Shown piece after piece: positions 38,401-50,179 of a DNA stretch of 64,000 bases. Position numbers and translations under genes: made by a program. Positions within the stretch are counted from its first letter, which is position 1; each line of letters begins with the position of its first letter. Source of the stretch: Gallionellales bacterium GWA2_60_18 (lineage in GTDB: Bacteria > Pseudomonadota > Gammaproteobacteria > Burkholderiales > Gallionellaceae); NCBI GenBank assembly GCA_001801105.1, contig MGWS01000004.1, positions 1 to 64,000 of the forward strand, given 5' to 3'. The notes beneath the pieces were generated by a model, which did not search any database, was not told where the DNA came from, and was given only the letters and a program-made list of their open reading frames with translations.

Positions 38401-38788
38401 CGTTCAGCGGCGCGCGCCGCATCACCTGCATGAACCAGCCGTGGAAGGTGCTGATGGTGATGCCGGGTTGCGCCAGCAGTACATCGGCATAAAGACCGCG
38501 TGCGCGCCGCACCTGTTCGTCGCTCAAGCTGCCCAAACCGCGCTCGGCGAAGAACCGGCGCACGAACGCATCGTCGCCCAGCGCCAGGTCGCGCAGCCAC
38601 AGCTGCAAACGCGCCTGCATCTCCTGCGCCGCCTTGCGCGTAAAGGTGATGGCGATGACCTGCGCAGGCTGCGCGCCATCCAGCAACAGGCGCACGATGC
38701 GTGATACCAGCAGCCAGGTCTTGCCGCTACCGGCACAGGCTTCGACGACGATGCTGCGTTTGGGGTCGAGGGCGAGGTGGTTGGTCAT
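35459..38788 (-). CDS. addA: AddA/RecB-like helicase-nuclease
   Basis: About 1,109-residue UvrD-family helicase with a C-terminal nuclease, acting with AddB on double-strand breaks to load RecA. Walker A is VEACAGSGKTWLLVSRI, motif Ia VIAITFTRKAAQEM, Walker B HVLLDEFQDTNPLQW, motif IV PTVFVVGDPKQSIYRFR, motif V IYTVHESKGLEAPIVWLLD and motif VI NLLYVAMTRAQQALIVSG. The nuclease core is IDRLVEFDDEVWVLDYKLG near the C-terminus. The start (38788) overlaps the addB stop (ATGA). About 39 residues near 655-690 come from a palindromic repeat inserted in frame (see 36721-36837). Confidence 0.92.
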   Translation of the reverse strand: MTNHLALDPKRSIVVEACAGSGKTWLLVSRIVRLLLDGAQPAQVIAITFTRKAAQEMQARLQLWLRDLALGDDAFVRRFFAERGLGSLSDEQVRRARGLYADVLLAQPGITISTFHGWFMQVMRRAPLNADVMQGTTLLERAGSVQDEAWEELLEQMRKQPDGIEAQHMQWLFGECGLFSTRKLLFNFLGKRAEWWAYAQGQQDTLTFALDKLRADLAVDMEFDPVADWGMCGNSEEMLFAFSRQLASNGTDVQKTKAGELERSWTDSTPEARFGAIGSLILTQKNAMDGRIKPSKKQDATAFEATRNALADSIQEVFDILAGQQAYRLNEAVLHCGVMFLERYQALKQQKQQMDFSDLEWQLCRLLQQSEHAETMQYKLDSRYRHVLLDEFQDTNPLQWQILRAWFDAAVAVDSQPTVFVVGDPKQSIYRFRRADARLFGVAREYLREYFAAHELHNNHTRRNAPAVLAAVNAVFAGHPQGFVDFVQHTAEHTGLPGHVAVLPLAFAEQSGKEAAESAVLVLRDPLTTPRTETEEGARHKEAGQFAGLLQTIASDWVVNADGKQRRASYGDIMVLVRSRTHLQVYEEALRARHIPFISSRRGGLLDTLEAEDVQALLLFLITPFADLALAQVLRTPIFACSDADLIRLAQIPPSPPLLKGGEEAVNGEEMAAGYGVAPPFAKGGLGGISSWWQRLQHLDFPSSALQRATHLLKNWLALADKLPVHDLLDRIYSEGDVLARYGAVLPPEMRAKVAANLHAFMEIALSVDAGRYPSLPRFLQELRELRDSSDDAPDEGKLGTAGDAVRIYTVHESKGLEAPIVWLLDANAEQKKKDSNDVLLDWPTHEPQPLHFSLYADQSSRGKQRAPLFELEAAQQAREEMNLLYVAMTRAQQALIVSGNSRGGDKEEKKKAPSWYDRIAAVADEQPNPLHQAAQVREEQEPVPGKGVALPAIIPAGRRAARNTAQQQRGIWLHALLQHLSDGNVADMAALQQCLAIPSAEIGSLWQQARNLHASPQLARFFDARQYRSACNEMPYINAMGELKRIDRLVEFDDEVWVLDYKLGSGEDAARYRAQMQEYRTAMQTVYAGRPVRCALVFADGVLDEIPG
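36721..36837. repeat. Palindromic repeat inserted in frame inside addA
   Basis: Two arms of about 35 bp (36721-36755 and 36803-36837) are inverted copies with only one or two differences. Each is built from CCCCCCAGCCCCCCTTT-type sequence common in intergenic repeats. The total is 117 bp, exactly 39 codons, so the reading frame of addA is kept. The translated insert is low-complexity (IPPSPPLLKGG ... APPFAKGGLGGI) and lies between helicase motifs, where a surface loop is likely. Confidence 0.85.
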
Positions 38789-41334
38789 GACCATTCCCCT
38801 TTACGGCATACACCGCGCATCTCGCAATGGGCACATGCCTGGTCGATGCCGTTTGCGGGCAAACCTGCCCCACCGCGTATCTCGTTCATCACATTCACCA
38901 GACGCTCGGCATTGAGTTGTGCCAGCAGGGGAACGTCCTGTTTGGGTTCCACCAGTTTCACTTTGCCGTTCTCGATACTGACAAAGGCGGCATCCGCCGC
39001 CTCATGGGCATAGGCATAACACGCGAGCTGCACGTCTTCGCCCGGCTCTTTCAGTTTGTCGCGTAGCACCTGATCGCTCTGTGTCTTGTAATCGAGCACC
39101 AGTTTCTCTTCTGCTCTGATGTCCATCCGGTCGATGCGCCCGCGCAGGCGGATCCCTTCCAGCTCCCAATCGAATGCGCTCTCTGCCTCAGCATAGTGCC
39201 AGCCCTCGGCCTCAATCGCCGCCTGCCACTCCAGATAGGCTGGCAGCGATTTGTACCAGCGCGCCAGCCATGCCCGCGCGGCGAAATCCTGCGCCAGCAG
39301 GTCGGCGAACACTTCTTCGCTGATCCGGCGCAAGGCGGCTTCCATCTCCGCCGCGTCCTGCCCGCCCACTTGCGGATAGCGTTCATGGAAGCGGTGCAGG
39401 ATATCGTGCACACGCTCGCCGTAATCGCGCTTCTCGATGACTTCCTGCACCTCGTCCAGCTCGTTCAGTCGCAGGATGTGGCGCGCATGGAATTGGTAGG
39501 GGCAGGCGACCAGCGAGTTGTAGGCGCTGATGGAAACACCCTGCGGCACGGCCACCGATGGCACGCTCGGCGCGGGTTGCGCGGCTTGCGGCAGTTCGAC
39601 CGTGTGCGCGTCTTCCGCCGCCAGACAAGCATGCAGCTCGCTCTCGCTCAGATCGTCGCCATGTCTTTGCTCATGCTCGTCGCGCAACATTTGCAAATAG
39701 GGGCTCAGCAACCCCTGTTCGCCATTCTTTTCCTTCTGCCAGGTAGCCAGCACGCAGTCGTTCATGGCCAGCAGCGCCGACAGGTCGTCGCGCTGGCGTG
39801 CGGCGTGAGTGCCGCGTGTCGGCAGGTTCAACGCACCGCGCACCGCATCGTTGAACCAGCGTCCGCCGTCCGCCGCGCCGGGCAGGTGATCGGCATCGCA
39901 TCCGAGCAGCAGCACGGCATCGAAGGCGCGCCAGCGCGTCGCCGCGAGGTGGGTGAAACGCACCGGACTGTCGATGCCGCTATCGCGGTAGGTCTGCGTA
40001 TCGAGCTGTTGCGCCAGCCAGCGCCGCCATTCGGCGAAACGGTAGCGCCCCGCGTCTGCCTGCAACTCCTGCTGCCAGCTATCGAGCACGCGCAACAACT
40101 GCACGCCCGCGTCATCCTGCTGCAAACCGGCGGCGATACCCAATACATCCAGGCTCTCGCGCAACGCGCCCAACCACTCCGCCAAGGTCTTCTTCCTGTT
40201 CTGCTCCAGCAACGCCGCCGCCTGGCGCAGGCGCGCCAGCGGACGATGCAGCGCCACTTCGTGGCCGGCAAGCGCGATGAACGCTTCCAGCCCGGACACC
40301 ACGCCCCGCTTGCGCAGCAATTGCTCCAGTTGATATACCGCCGACTTGCGTTCGCTCGCCGTCATGTCGGCGAAGATGAACGGCGACTTGAGCAGATCGA
40401 GCAGGTCGTGATGGTAGAAATCGCTTTGCAGCGCGGTGAGCCAGCGATCCAGTACCGTGCTCACCGACAGCGTGGCAAAGGTCCAGCCAGTCTCGTCCGC
40501 CACCAGTACTTCGGCGCGTTCCAATAACGCTCTCATGCGCCGCGCCACCACGCGGTCCTGGGCGACGATGGCGATGTCGCGCTTGCCTTGTTGCAACCAG
40601 CGCCGCACTTGCATGGCGGCGGCGCGGGCTTCCTGCTCCAGGCTGGTGGCCGCAAAGTACCGTGGCGCACCGATCTGTGCCCCCATCTCTCTCAGGTCGA
40701 ACACCTTCACTACCGCGCGTTGCGCATATTCGTCGAGGAAACGCTGTTCCAGCGCATCCCAATCCGACGCGCGCAGCACGAACAGCGGCTTGTCCGCTTG
40801 CGCCGCAAGCTTCGCCAGCCGCTGCTGATAGGCGCGCGCCATGTCCATTTCCGTGTCGCTCTGCATGGCGTGCCACAGTTCGAACACCAGTCGCGCTTCC
40901 AGTTGCAACGATTCGTTCCGGCGCGCCCGATACGCCTGTTGCACGATGGCGGCAAAGGCTTCCGCATCGGCTGGCAGCCCGTTCAGCGCTTGCGTCAGCT
41001 CGTCGAACAAGGCCAGCAGCTCCTGCGTCATGCCCCACAGGTCGGCATTCTCGAACCATTGCCGCTGGCGCAACTGCTGGTACAGCAAGGCACCGCGCCG
41101 GCTGTCGCTGACGACGGGCGCGTCCAGCGGCACGGATTGCGCCCAGTCGTTGAGCGTGAGCATCTGCGGTAGCAACAGGGCCGGACGCTGCGCGGCGCGC
41201 ATCAGCGCCTGCGCCAGCGGTTGTACGACGTGGTAGTTGGGCAGCAGGATGGCGACGCCGCGCAGGTCGGGCGCGGGATGCGCCCCAAGGATACGTTGCG
41301 AGACGCGGTCGAAGATGGCGGCGGAGATGCTCAC
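38785..41334 (-). CDS. addB: AddB-like PD-(D/E)XK nuclease with Fe-S cluster motif
   Basis: 849-residue partner of AddA. The N-terminal half resembles a helicase that has lost its Walker A ([20 protein letters not shown]). The C-terminal nuclease has [27 protein letters not shown] in two parts (the D...DYK site). Four cysteines, one in [11 protein letters not shown] and three in [10 protein letters not shown] at the end, match the iron-sulfur staple of AddB/Cas4-type nucleases. The start is GTG 41334, overlapping the ferredoxin stop (GTGA); the longer frame to 41373 would run into fdxA. It forms an operon with fdxA and addA. Confidence 0.9.
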   Translation of the reverse strand: MSISAAIFDRVSQRILGAHPAPDLRGVAILLPNYHVVQPLAQALMRAAQRPALLLPQMLTLNDWAQSVPLDAPVVSDSRRGALLYQQLRQRQWFENADLWGMTQELLALFDELTQALNGLPADAEAFAAIVQQAYRARRNESLQLEARLVFELWHAMQSDTEMDMARAYQQRLAKLAAQADKPLFVLRASDWDALEQRFLDEYAQRAVVKVFDLREMGAQIGAPRYFAATSLEQEARAAAMQVRRWLQQGKRDIAIVAQDRVVARRMRALLERAEVLVADETGWTFATLSVSTVLDRWLTALQSDFYHHDLLDLLKSPFIFADMTASERKSAVYQLEQLLRKRGVVSGLEAFIALAGHEVALHRPLARLRQAAALLEQNRKKTLAEWLGALRESLDVLGIAAGLQQDDAGVQLLRVLDSWQQELQADAGRYRFAEWRRWLAQQLDTQTYRDSGIDSPVRFTHLAATRWRAFDAVLLLGCDADHLPGAADGGRWFNDAVRGALNLPTRGTHAARQRDDLSALLAMNDCVLATWQKEKNGEQGLLSPYLQMLRDEHEQRHGDDLSESELHACLAAEDAHTVELPQAAQPAPSVPSVAVPQGVSISAYNSLVACPYQFHARHILRLNELDEVQEVIEKRDYGERVHDILHRFHERYPQVGGQDAAEMEAALRRISEEVFADLLAQDFAARAWLARWYKSLPAYLEWQAAIEAEGWHYAEAESAFDWELEGIRLRGRIDRMDIRAEEKLVLDYKTQSDQVLRDKLKEPGEDVQLACYAYAHEAADAAFVSIENGKVKLVEPKQDVPLLAQLNAERLVNVMNEIRGGAGLPANGIDQACAHCEMRGVCRKGEWS

Positions 41335-41654
41335 CGTTTCAGCAGATGAAGTTTGTCTTTCACATCGAGCCATTCATCCGCGTCAGCTGGCGCGTCCTTC
41401 TTTTCGACGATGGGTTTCCACAGCTTCGCCAGTTCGGCATTCAGCGCGATGAACTGGCGCTGGTCTTCCGGCACGTCGCTTTCGGCATAGATTGCGCCTG
41501 CCGGGCATTCCGGCACACACAACGTGCAGTCGATGCACTCGTCCGGGTCGATCACCAGAAAGTTCGGCCCTTCGCGAAAACAGTCCACCGGGCACACGTC
41601 CACGCAATCGGTGTATTTGCATTTGATGCAGCTTTCCGAAACGACATAAGTCAT
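41331..41654 (-). CDS. fdxA: 7Fe ferredoxin FdxA
   Basis: 107-residue ferredoxin. The first cluster region [17 protein letters not shown] and second [12 protein letters not shown] give the 3Fe-4S and 4Fe-4S ligands, and the C-terminal extension ([20 protein letters not shown]) is typical of FdxA. The stop overlaps the addB start by four bases, so this ferredoxin is translated together with a nuclease that itself carries an Fe-S cluster. The redox partner is not evident. Confidence 0.95.
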   Translation of the reverse strand: MTYVVSESCIKCKYTDCVDVCPVDCFREGPNFLVIDPDECIDCTLCVPECPAGAIYAESDVPEDQRQFIALNAELAKLWKPIVEKKDAPADADEWLDVKDKLHLLKR

Positions 41655-41947
41655 GGCAGACTCCTTCCGGCCAGAGATCGTCCCATTCTAACAGAGCCCG
41701 GCAGCACTGTTTGACGCGCGGGCGCCTTCCACGCATCCGTTCCCACATTCGACGACAGCCGCCACGACGCCTGCCCGAAGCAGGATTTTCGACCGGCGCC
41801 GACCCCGCCCTGAAAACAGGAAAACACGCACACCTTCACAGTTTCGTTTTTTTTGGTTAGGATGCCACCTGAAATCCGGCAGCACATCCCCAATTCATAC
41901 GCCTGTTGCATCCCAGAACACATCCAACACACGGAGCGAACCCCACC
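41655..41947. other. Divergent promoter region between fdxA and trxA
   Basis: About 290 bp without a gene separate the divergent starts of fdxA and trxA. I see a T8 tract (GTTTCGTTTTTTTTGG) near 41845 but no convincing -35/-10 pair, repeat or RNA gene. Confidence 0.4.
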
Positions 41948-42274
41948 ATGAGCGAACATATCAATTACGTTTCCGACGCCACCTTCGATGCCGAAGTCCT
42001 GCAATCCCCGCTGCCTGTGCTGGTGGATTACTGGGCCGAGTGGTGCGGCCCTTGCCGCATGATCGCCCCGATCCTGGACGAGATCGCCCAGGAATACGCA
42101 GGCCGGCTGACCGTTGCCAAGCTGAACGTGGACGAGAACCAGCAAACCCCTCAGAAATACGGCATCCGCGGCATTCCGACACTGATGCTGTTCAAGAACG
42201 GCAACATCGAAGCCACCAAGGTCGGCGCGGTATCGAAATCCCAATTGACGGCTTTTATTGACAGCCATATCTAA
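41948..42274 (+). CDS. trxA: Thioredoxin 1
   Basis: 108-residue disulfide reductant. It has the active site WCGPC within [20 protein letters not shown], the cis-Pro in [14 protein letters not shown], and the usual length. The start at 41948 follows a GGAG (ACGGAGCGAACC). It is followed by rho after 152 bp; trxA-rho adjacency is a common proteobacterial arrangement. Confidence 0.97.
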   Translation: MSEHINYVSDATFDAEVLQSPLPVLVDYWAEWCGPCRMIAPILDEIAQEYAGRLTVAKLNVDENQQTPQKYGIRGIPTLMLFKNGNIEATKVGAVSKSQLTAFIDSHI

Positions 42275-42426
42275 AGCGTTTACTGTCGCACCCGCATCGC
42301 CTCCCAGTATCGTCCTCCGGTAGCACAAAACATAAAACGAATACGCTCCAGGCCATGCGGGTGACATCCTTCACCCGGTACTTGCCCCATTCCCTTGTCC
42401 ATCTCAATCCTCAATCCCGCACCGCT

Positions 42427-43683
<1,257 letters not shown>

Positions 43684-43691
43684 AAATGGTT

Positions 43692-43719
43692 TTGACGGGG
43701 CCGGATATTTATGTATAAT
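43692..43719 (+). promoter_or_regulatory. Sigma-70 promoter of rplU-rpmA
   Basis: TTGACG (43692-43697) and a perfect TATAAT (43714-43719) are separated by 16 bp and lie 39 bp before the rplU start. This is the clearest housekeeping promoter in the window. Confidence 0.8.
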
Positions 43720-43757
43720 CCGCGCCTTCGCAAAAACCGCTCTAAATCGAGGTTGTT

Positions 43758-44069
43758 ATGTACGCAGTCATTAAAACCGGCGGAAAGCAATACCGCGTTT
43801 CTTCCGGCGAAACCCTGAAAATCGAAACCATCCCCGGCGACGTCGGCAGTTCCGTCGTGCTGGACAAGGTGCTGATGGTCGCCGACGGCGACAAGCTGTC
43901 CGTGGGCAAGCCCATGCTGGCCGGCGCTTCCGTGAACGCGACCATCGTGTCGCACGGTCGTGGCGACAAGGTTCACATCTTCAAGATGCGCCGCCGCAAG
44001 CACTACCGCAAGTCGCAAGGGCATCGTCAAAACTACACCGAGATCCGCATCGACGGCATCTCGGCCTAA
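43758..44069 (+). CDS. rplU: 50S ribosomal protein L21
   Basis: 103 residues beginning [23 protein letters not shown], with the C-terminal [21 protein letters not shown] rRNA-binding tail. Usual length. First gene of the rplU-rpmA-obgE block, read from the promoter at 43692-43719. Confidence 0.97.
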   Translation: MYAVIKTGGKQYRVSSGETLKIETIPGDVGSSVVLDKVLMVADGDKLSVGKPMLAGASVNATIVSHGRGDKVHIFKMRRRKHYRKSQGHRQNYTEIRIDGISA

Positions 44070-44087
44070 TTCCGAAGGAGCTGAAAC

Positions 44088-44345
44088 ATGGCATCGAAAA
44101 AAGGTGGCGGCAGTACCAGTAACGGACGCGACTCACACTCGAAACGACTGGGCGTGAAGAGCTACGGCGGCGAACTGATCAACGCGGGCAGCATCATCGT
44201 GCGCCAGCGCGGCACCCAGTTCCACCCCGGCGACAACGTCGGCATGGGCAAGGATCACACACTGTTTGCCAAGATCACCGGCAAAGTGGTATTCGCCATC
44301 AAGGGCGCGCAAAAGCGTAGAACAGTTTCCATCGTAGCTGCTTAA
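44088..44345 (+). CDS. rpmA: 50S ribosomal protein L27
   Basis: 85-residue ribosomal protein near the peptidyl-transferase centre. It begins [24 protein letters not shown] and contains [20 protein letters not shown]. No Firmicutes-type cleaved N-terminal extension. AAGGAG precedes the ATG. It is followed by a terminator. Confidence 0.97.
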   Translation: MASKKGGGSTSNGRDSHSKRLGVKSYGGELINAGSIIVRQRGTQFHPGDNVGMGKDHTLFAKITGKVVFAIKGAQKRRTVSIVAA

Positions 44346-44367
44346 AAAGCACTATCTGGAACAAATC

Positions 44368-45477
<1,110 letters not shown>

Positions 45478-45486
45478 AATAGCCCC

Positions 45487-46605
45487 ATGAGAACCTTGCT
45501 CACTCAATGCAAACGCATCGTCGTCAAGGTCGGCAGCAGCCTGGTGACGAACCAGGGCGCCGGCCTAGACAACGACGCGCTGGCCAATTGGGCGCGCCAG
45601 GTTGCCGCGCTCAATGCCTCCGGCCATGAAGTCGTGCTGGTGTCATCCGGCGCGATCGCCGAGGGCATGCAGCGCCTCGGCTGGAATGCACGTCCCGCCT
45701 CGATACACGACCTGCAAGCCGCAGCGGCGGTCGGGCAGATGGGTCTGGTGCAGGCATACGAGAGCTGCTTCCGCAAACACGGCCTGCATGCCGCACAGGT
45801 ATTGCTCACCCATGCCGACCTGGCCAACCGCGAGCGCTACCTGAACGCGCGTACCACGCTGACCACCCTGCTTGCCCTGCGCGTCATCCCGATCATCAAC
45901 GAAAACGATACGGTGGTGACAGACGAGATCAAGTTCGGCGACAACGACACGCTGGGCGCGCTGGTGACGAACCTGATCGAGGCCGATGCGCTCATCATCC
46001 TCACCGACCAGGACGGGCTTTACACCGCGGACCCGCGCAAAGACCCGGATGCCACGCTGGTCAGCGAGGCGCGGGCCGGCGATGCACAACTGGAAACGAT
46101 GGCGGGCGGCGCCGGCAGCCACATCGGGCGCGGCGGCATGATCACCAAGATACTCGCGGCGAAACGCGCGGCGCGCAGCGGCGCCCATACCGCCATCGCC
46201 TCCGGCCACGAGCGCGACGTGCTGTTGCGCCTGTTGCAAGGCGAGAGCCTAGGCACGCTGCTTACCGCCCCGACCCTTCCTCTGGCGGCGCGCAAACAAT
46301 GGCTGGCCGACCACCTGCAGGTTGCCGGGAAGCTGATTCTGGATGCCGGAGCGATCAAGGCATTGCGTTCGGGAGGCAAGAGCCTGCTACCCATCGGCGT
46401 AAGGGGTGTGATCGGCGAATTCGAACGCGGCGCGATGGTGGCCTGCATCGGCGAAGACGGCAGCGACATCGCGCGCGGCCTGACCAACTACAGCGCCGAC
46501 GAGGCACGGCGCATCGCGCGTCACGCCAGCCATGAGATCGAAGCCCTGCTCGGCTACGGCGGCGACGCCGAGATCATCCACCGGGACAACCTCGTCCTGT
46601 TGTAA
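45487..46605 (+). CDS. proB: Glutamate 5-kinase
   Basis: First enzyme of proline synthesis (372 residues). The amino-acid-kinase domain shows [61 protein letters not shown] and [21 protein letters not shown]. The C-terminal PUA domain (about 275-372) is present, with [18 protein letters not shown]. It follows obgE by nine bases, a conserved pairing. The last six codons form one arm of a perfect 16-bp inverted repeat. Confidence 0.96.
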   Translation: MRTLLTQCKRIVVKVGSSLVTNQGAGLDNDALANWARQVAALNASGHEVVLVSSGAIAEGMQRLGWNARPASIHDLQAAAAVGQMGLVQAYESCFRKHGLHAAQVLLTHADLANRERYLNARTTLTTLLALRVIPIINENDTVVTDEIKFGDNDTLGALVTNLIEADALIILTDQDGLYTADPRKDPDATLVSEARAGDAQLETMAGGAGSHIGRGGMITKILAAKRAARSGAHTAIASGHERDVLLRLLQGESLGTLLTAPTLPLAARKQWLADHLQVAGKLILDAGAIKALRSGGKSLLPIGVRGVIGEFERGAMVACIGEDGSDIARGLTNYSADEARRIARHASHEIEALLGYGGDAEIIHRDNLVLL

Positions 46606-46622
46606 AACAACAGGACGAGGTT
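46588..46622. repeat. Perfect 16-bp inverted repeat covering the proB stop
   Basis: AACCTCGTCCTGTTGT and its exact complement are separated by AAA; the left arm is the end of proB including the first base of its stop codon. The stem is long and GC-rich but no T run follows. It may stop transcription in both directions between proB and the convergent kinase gene, or protect the mRNA end. Confidence 0.75.
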
Positions 46623-46676
46623 GCGGTGACGGCTAACTTGCGCAGCAAGTTAAACCGCTAGCGGCGGCTGAAACCT

Positions 46677-49052
46677 CTACACTTTCTGCTTGATGGCGAG
46701 CACCGCCTGATTGCGCAGGGTGCGCAGCAAGGACAACTGCTGCTTGGAGATGTTGAGGCTGCTGGCCTCCAGCATATCGGCATAGAACAGGGCGATCGCC
46801 TTGTCCTTCACCATCACCGGCAGCAGCATGAAACAGGGTGCATTGACCGAAGAGCGGTACCAGGCAGGTATCTTGTCAATGATATTCGGCGCATGGGTGT
46901 TTTCGATCAATATGTCCGCTCCCTTGCTGACCGACAACTGGAATACGTCCGATGTGCTCGCGATGGTAAAGCGGAAGCGCGGGATCACCGCCTCGATATC
47001 CGCGCCGAATCCCAGACGGGCGGTCATGGCATTCTGCTTGTTGTCGCGAATCATGATAAGGGCACGGTTGAACCCCATGCCCCGGTACATCGTTTCCAAT
47101 ACCATTTGCAACAATTCGCTCAGGTTGAATTCGCCCACCAGCGAAGTCGTGACATCCTGTATGCCCGCACCAAGAACATCTTCCGGGCTGCGAACCGACA
47201 GGTCTTCCTTGCCTTCGGCCTGCTGTTCCACCACCTGATCCAAGGTGGTGACACCATCCGGTTCCGGTTGCTTCGGCTGTTCTTCCCGGTCGGCTTCCTG
47301 CGCGTATCCGCTCCATTTCTGCACTTTCCTCAACAACGCGCTTTTGCTGGGACTGATGCCAAAAATGGCTGAACGGCGCGTCATCTCATCCAGCCCCCGA
47401 TCCAGCGCATTATTCATCTCATGATCGGAGACTGCGATCGCGCCACGGTAGCGCTCGGACAATTCGCGCAAAGCCTGCTCCTTGTTCTCCTCGCTGGCAG
47501 AAGCGGCAACCGCACACAGCTCGTTGGCCATATTCACCGTCACGGCCAAATGGTCCAGATCGCTGTGCGGGGCGCTGATCTTCTCGCCGGGAAGCTTGCG
47601 CATTCCTGCCAACAGGCGCGGCGAGAAATTCCAGGTCTTTGCCACCCCCGACCCCAGTTCCGGATAAGAGATGCCCAGCACCTTGATGGCCGCATGCTCT
47701 TCGCTCGTACCCTGCTCGACCAGCCGGAGGACTTCCTGGCTTTCCTCAAAGAAGTAGAACGTCGCCAGTATCCGCCCCAGATTATGGAACATCGAGCAGA
47801 CCATCGCCTCTTCCGCGTCGCGGATGTTCTTGCCCACCGATAACTGCGCCGCGACGATGCCGGAGAGGATTGCCGCCACCACCTCGTCCTTGAGCTGCGC
47901 CGACTGTGACTTGTTCTTCATGAACTCGAGCAGGATCAGCGTCATCGCGATGTTCCGGATGGTATCGAAACCCATGATCATGACCGCTTTTGAGATGGTG
48001 TTGATGCTGCCGCCGAACTGCCCGTAGGAAACGGTATTCACCAGCCTCAATACCTTGTTGGTCAGCGCGAAGTCCTGCAGGATGACGCGCGCCAGCCGCG
48101 CAGGACTCTCCGAGTCCGATGACACGATCCGGTTGATCTCGGAAATGACGTTGGACAATGCCGGGAAATCGCTCTTGTTGCGCATGCGGCGCAACAGGAA
48201 TTCCAGTGTGCTGTGGGCCTTCTGCTCGACTCCACCATCCGTCTTGCGCGCATTGCCGAGATAAACCTGCAACGCCTGCTTCATCGCCGCCGCGTTCTGG
48301 TAACGCTCTTCCGACTTCCTGGCTATCGCCTTGAGAATGATGACCTCCATATCTTCATCCACGCGCTCGTTGCGTTCCGAAGGGGCGATCACGTCCTCAT
48401 GCGCGGCACGGTTAAGCACCGCATAGACGCTCTCGCCATCGAATGCCAGCTCGCCGGTCACCATCTCATACAGCATCACGCCGACCGAATAGATATCCGA
48501 GAGGATATCGGCCGGCTTCCCGGAAATACGTTCCGGCGCCATGTAGTGCGGCGTGCCGTCGACAGCGTTGGCGGCAGCCTGTCCCTGCTCGCCGGTTGCC
48601 TGCGCCAGACCGAAATCCATCACCATCGGCATGCCATTGCTGCCAAGCATCACATTCGCCGGCTTGATATCCAGATGCATCACGCCCTGGGCATGCGCGT
48701 ATGACAGCCCGTCAAGCACGCCGCAGGTGATTTCGGCAGCCTCCACAAAAGACAATGTATTCCCGCGCTTGAGCTTTTGCGCAAGGGTCTGCCCCTCGAT
48801 GTAGGCATAGACCAGATAGGGGCTGCCCTGATACTCGCCGGCATCGTAGAGCGCGACGATATTGGGATGCTGGAGCTTGCTGACGATCCGCGCCTCATGC
48901 AGCAGCCGCTCGGTATCCCGCCCCAGATTGCGCAATGTCTTGATGGCGACCTGGCGGCCAAGTTGCGGATCGTGCGCAAGATAGACCGCCCCCTGCCCCC
49001 CCTTGCCCAGTTCGCCGACAATCTCGAAACGCCCTATTTTCTGTTCTGCCAT
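46677..49052 (-). CDS. Ser/Thr protein kinase with HDOD and GAF-like domains
   Basis: About 791-residue signalling protein. Residues 5-265 form a eukaryotic-type kinase: IVGELGKGGQGAVYLA (P-loop), VAIKTL (Lys), GVMHLDIKPANVML (catalytic loop with HLD in place of HRD, Asp and Asn kept), VMDFGLAQ (DFG) and APERISG. Residues about 290-500 form an HDOD domain (DFALTNKVLRLVNTVSYGQFGG, SMFHNLGRIL). The C-terminal 190 residues, from FNLSELLQMVLETMYRGMGFNRAL, look like a GAF sensor domain. ATG 49052 is used; a GTG at 49082 would add ten residues. It follows a cNMP-binding gene on the same strand. Confidence 0.88.
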   Translation of the reverse strand: MAEQKIGRFEIVGELGKGGQGAVYLAHDPQLGRQVAIKTLRNLGRDTERLLHEARIVSKLQHPNIVALYDAGEYQGSPYLVYAYIEGQTLAQKLKRGNTLSFVEAAEITCGVLDGLSYAHAQGVMHLDIKPANVMLGSNGMPMVMDFGLAQATGEQGQAAANAVDGTPHYMAPERISGKPADILSDIYSVGVMLYEMVTGELAFDGESVYAVLNRAAHEDVIAPSERNERVDEDMEVIILKAIARKSEERYQNAAAMKQALQVYLGNARKTDGGVEQKAHSTLEFLLRRMRNKSDFPALSNVISEINRIVSSDSESPARLARVILQDFALTNKVLRLVNTVSYGQFGGSINTISKAVMIMGFDTIRNIAMTLILLEFMKNKSQSAQLKDEVVAAILSGIVAAQLSVGKNIRDAEEAMVCSMFHNLGRILATFYFFEESQEVLRLVEQGTSEEHAAIKVLGISYPELGSGVAKTWNFSPRLLAGMRKLPGEKISAPHSDLDHLAVTVNMANELCAVAASASEENKEQALRELSERYRGAIAVSDHEMNNALDRGLDEMTRRSAIFGISPSKSALLRKVQKWSGYAQEADREEQPKQPEPDGVTTLDQVVEQQAEGKEDLSVRSPEDVLGAGIQDVTTSLVGEFNLSELLQMVLETMYRGMGFNRALIMIRDNKQNAMTARLGFGADIEAVIPRFRFTIASTSDVFQLSVSKGADILIENTHAPNIIDKIPAWYRSSVNAPCFMLLPVMVKDKAIALFYADMLEASSLNISKQQLSLLRTLRNQAVLAIKQKV

Positions 49053-49142
49053 GATGGATTTTGTTTGTTTGCTTGATGACACATCAACAAGGAGCGCCGC
49101 GCGAACCCCACTTCGCTTCGATTCTTCAAGTCCGACAGGCTG

Positions 49143-49655
49143 CTAGCTTTCCAGATAATCCACCAGGATGCCGCTGGTATGGCGCAGGCGCTGGCTGATC
49201 AACTGGGCGATCTTGAGCAGCATCTTCGCCGCAAGCGCAGGCTTCTCGCGCATGATCTGCATGAACTTCTCCTGCGTCAGGACGGCCAGCATCGAAGTTT
49301 CGGCGGCGACCGCCGTGGCGGAACGCGGCTCGCCGTCCACCATCGTCATTTCGCCGATGCTGCGGCCCGGATAGACCGTGGAGACGGTCTTGTCGATATG
49401 CAGGTTGTCTTCCTTGTGTATCTCGAGCTTGCCCTTGATCACAATGCACATAAAATCCCCCTTGTCCCCCTCGCGGAACAGGACGGTTCCCGGCCTTGCG
49501 CGATAAACCCTGAGGTAACTGGACAGCGACTCTATCTGCGCCCACTCGAAATCATGCAGCATCTGTGCATTCTCGATCATGTCCGCGATGCTGCCATGGG
49601 GCGAAGACTTGCCGGTCGGCAACAACTCGAGCGCATCCAGAACCGATTCATTCAT
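49143..49655 (-). CDS. Cyclic-nucleotide-binding domain protein
   Basis: 170 residues. The Crp-like sensor fold covers about 35-150: RPGTVLFREGDKGDFMCIVIKGKLEIH, then GRSIGEMTMVDGEPRSATAVA, the phosphate-binding cassette (GEMTMVDGEPRSAT). No helix-turn-helix follows, so it is not a transcription factor; the C-terminus is a helix (MLLKIAQLISQRLRHTSGIL). It lies 90 bp upstream of the kinase on the same strand, which suggests it signals to or through that protein. The ligand is unknown. Confidence 0.85.
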   Translation of the reverse strand: MNESVLDALELLPTGKSSPHGSIADMIENAQMLHDFEWAQIESLSSYLRVYRARPGTVLFREGDKGDFMCIVIKGKLEIHKEDNLHIDKTVSTVYPGRSIGEMTMVDGEPRSATAVAAETSMLAVLTQEKFMQIMREKPALAAKMLLKIAQLISQRLRHTSGILVDYLES

Positions 49656-49732
49656 ACCATTCTTCCCCGGACGGGCTCACGACAACCAGGCGACCGTCAC
49701 TTTGCCGTCTTGGCGCCATCCTGCCACAGTCC

Positions 49733-50179
49733 CTATTCTTTTTCTTCGTAGCGCACGGTCGGATTGCCATCCTTCAGCCAGCCGTTGGTGCCAGCGGTGA
49801 CGTTGTAGACTTTCGCATAATGCGCCGTCTGGTCGAGATAGGCGGTCACCAGTCCGGAACGCCTGCCTGAGCGACAAAGGATAACGACCGGCTGATCCGG
49901 CCGAAAAAGCTTGCCGAAGGCATCCATCCACGCGACGACGTCATACGCATCGCCCGCCTTGTTGGTGGGCAGTGTGATCAGGCGGCTCCCTTCGATGATG
50001 CCGGTTTGCCGCCACTCATCGGCACGACGGATGTCGACGACCGGCACGCCCGTGGCAATGGCTTGCTTCAATCCGGCATTATCGAGCTCAATGACTTCGG
50101 CGCGCGCGAAAGGCGCAAAAAAGAAAGTCAGCGCAAGCAAAAATGTGGCGGCGCGGTTGCTGAACGGCAGTCGATACAT
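49733..50179 (-). CDS. Exported rhodanese-domain protein
   Basis: 148-residue protein. It has a signal peptide (RAATFLLALTFFFAPFARA), then a single rhodanese domain with GVPVVDIRRADEWRQTG and the active-site loop VVILCRSGRRSGLVTAYL (catalytic Cys about 106). It ends with YNVTAGTNGWLKDG, the family's C-terminal signature. It should transfer sulfur or act as a thiol-redox protein in the periplasm. It lies 78 bp upstream of the cNMP-binding gene and may begin the same operon. Confidence 0.88.
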   Translation of the reverse strand: MYRLPFSNRAATFLLALTFFFAPFARAEVIELDNAGLKQAIATGVPVVDIRRADEWRQTGIIEGSRLITLPTNKAGDAYDVVAWMDAFGKLFRPDQPVVILCRSGRRSGLVTAYLDQTAHYAKVYNVTAGTNGWLKDGNPTVRYEEKE

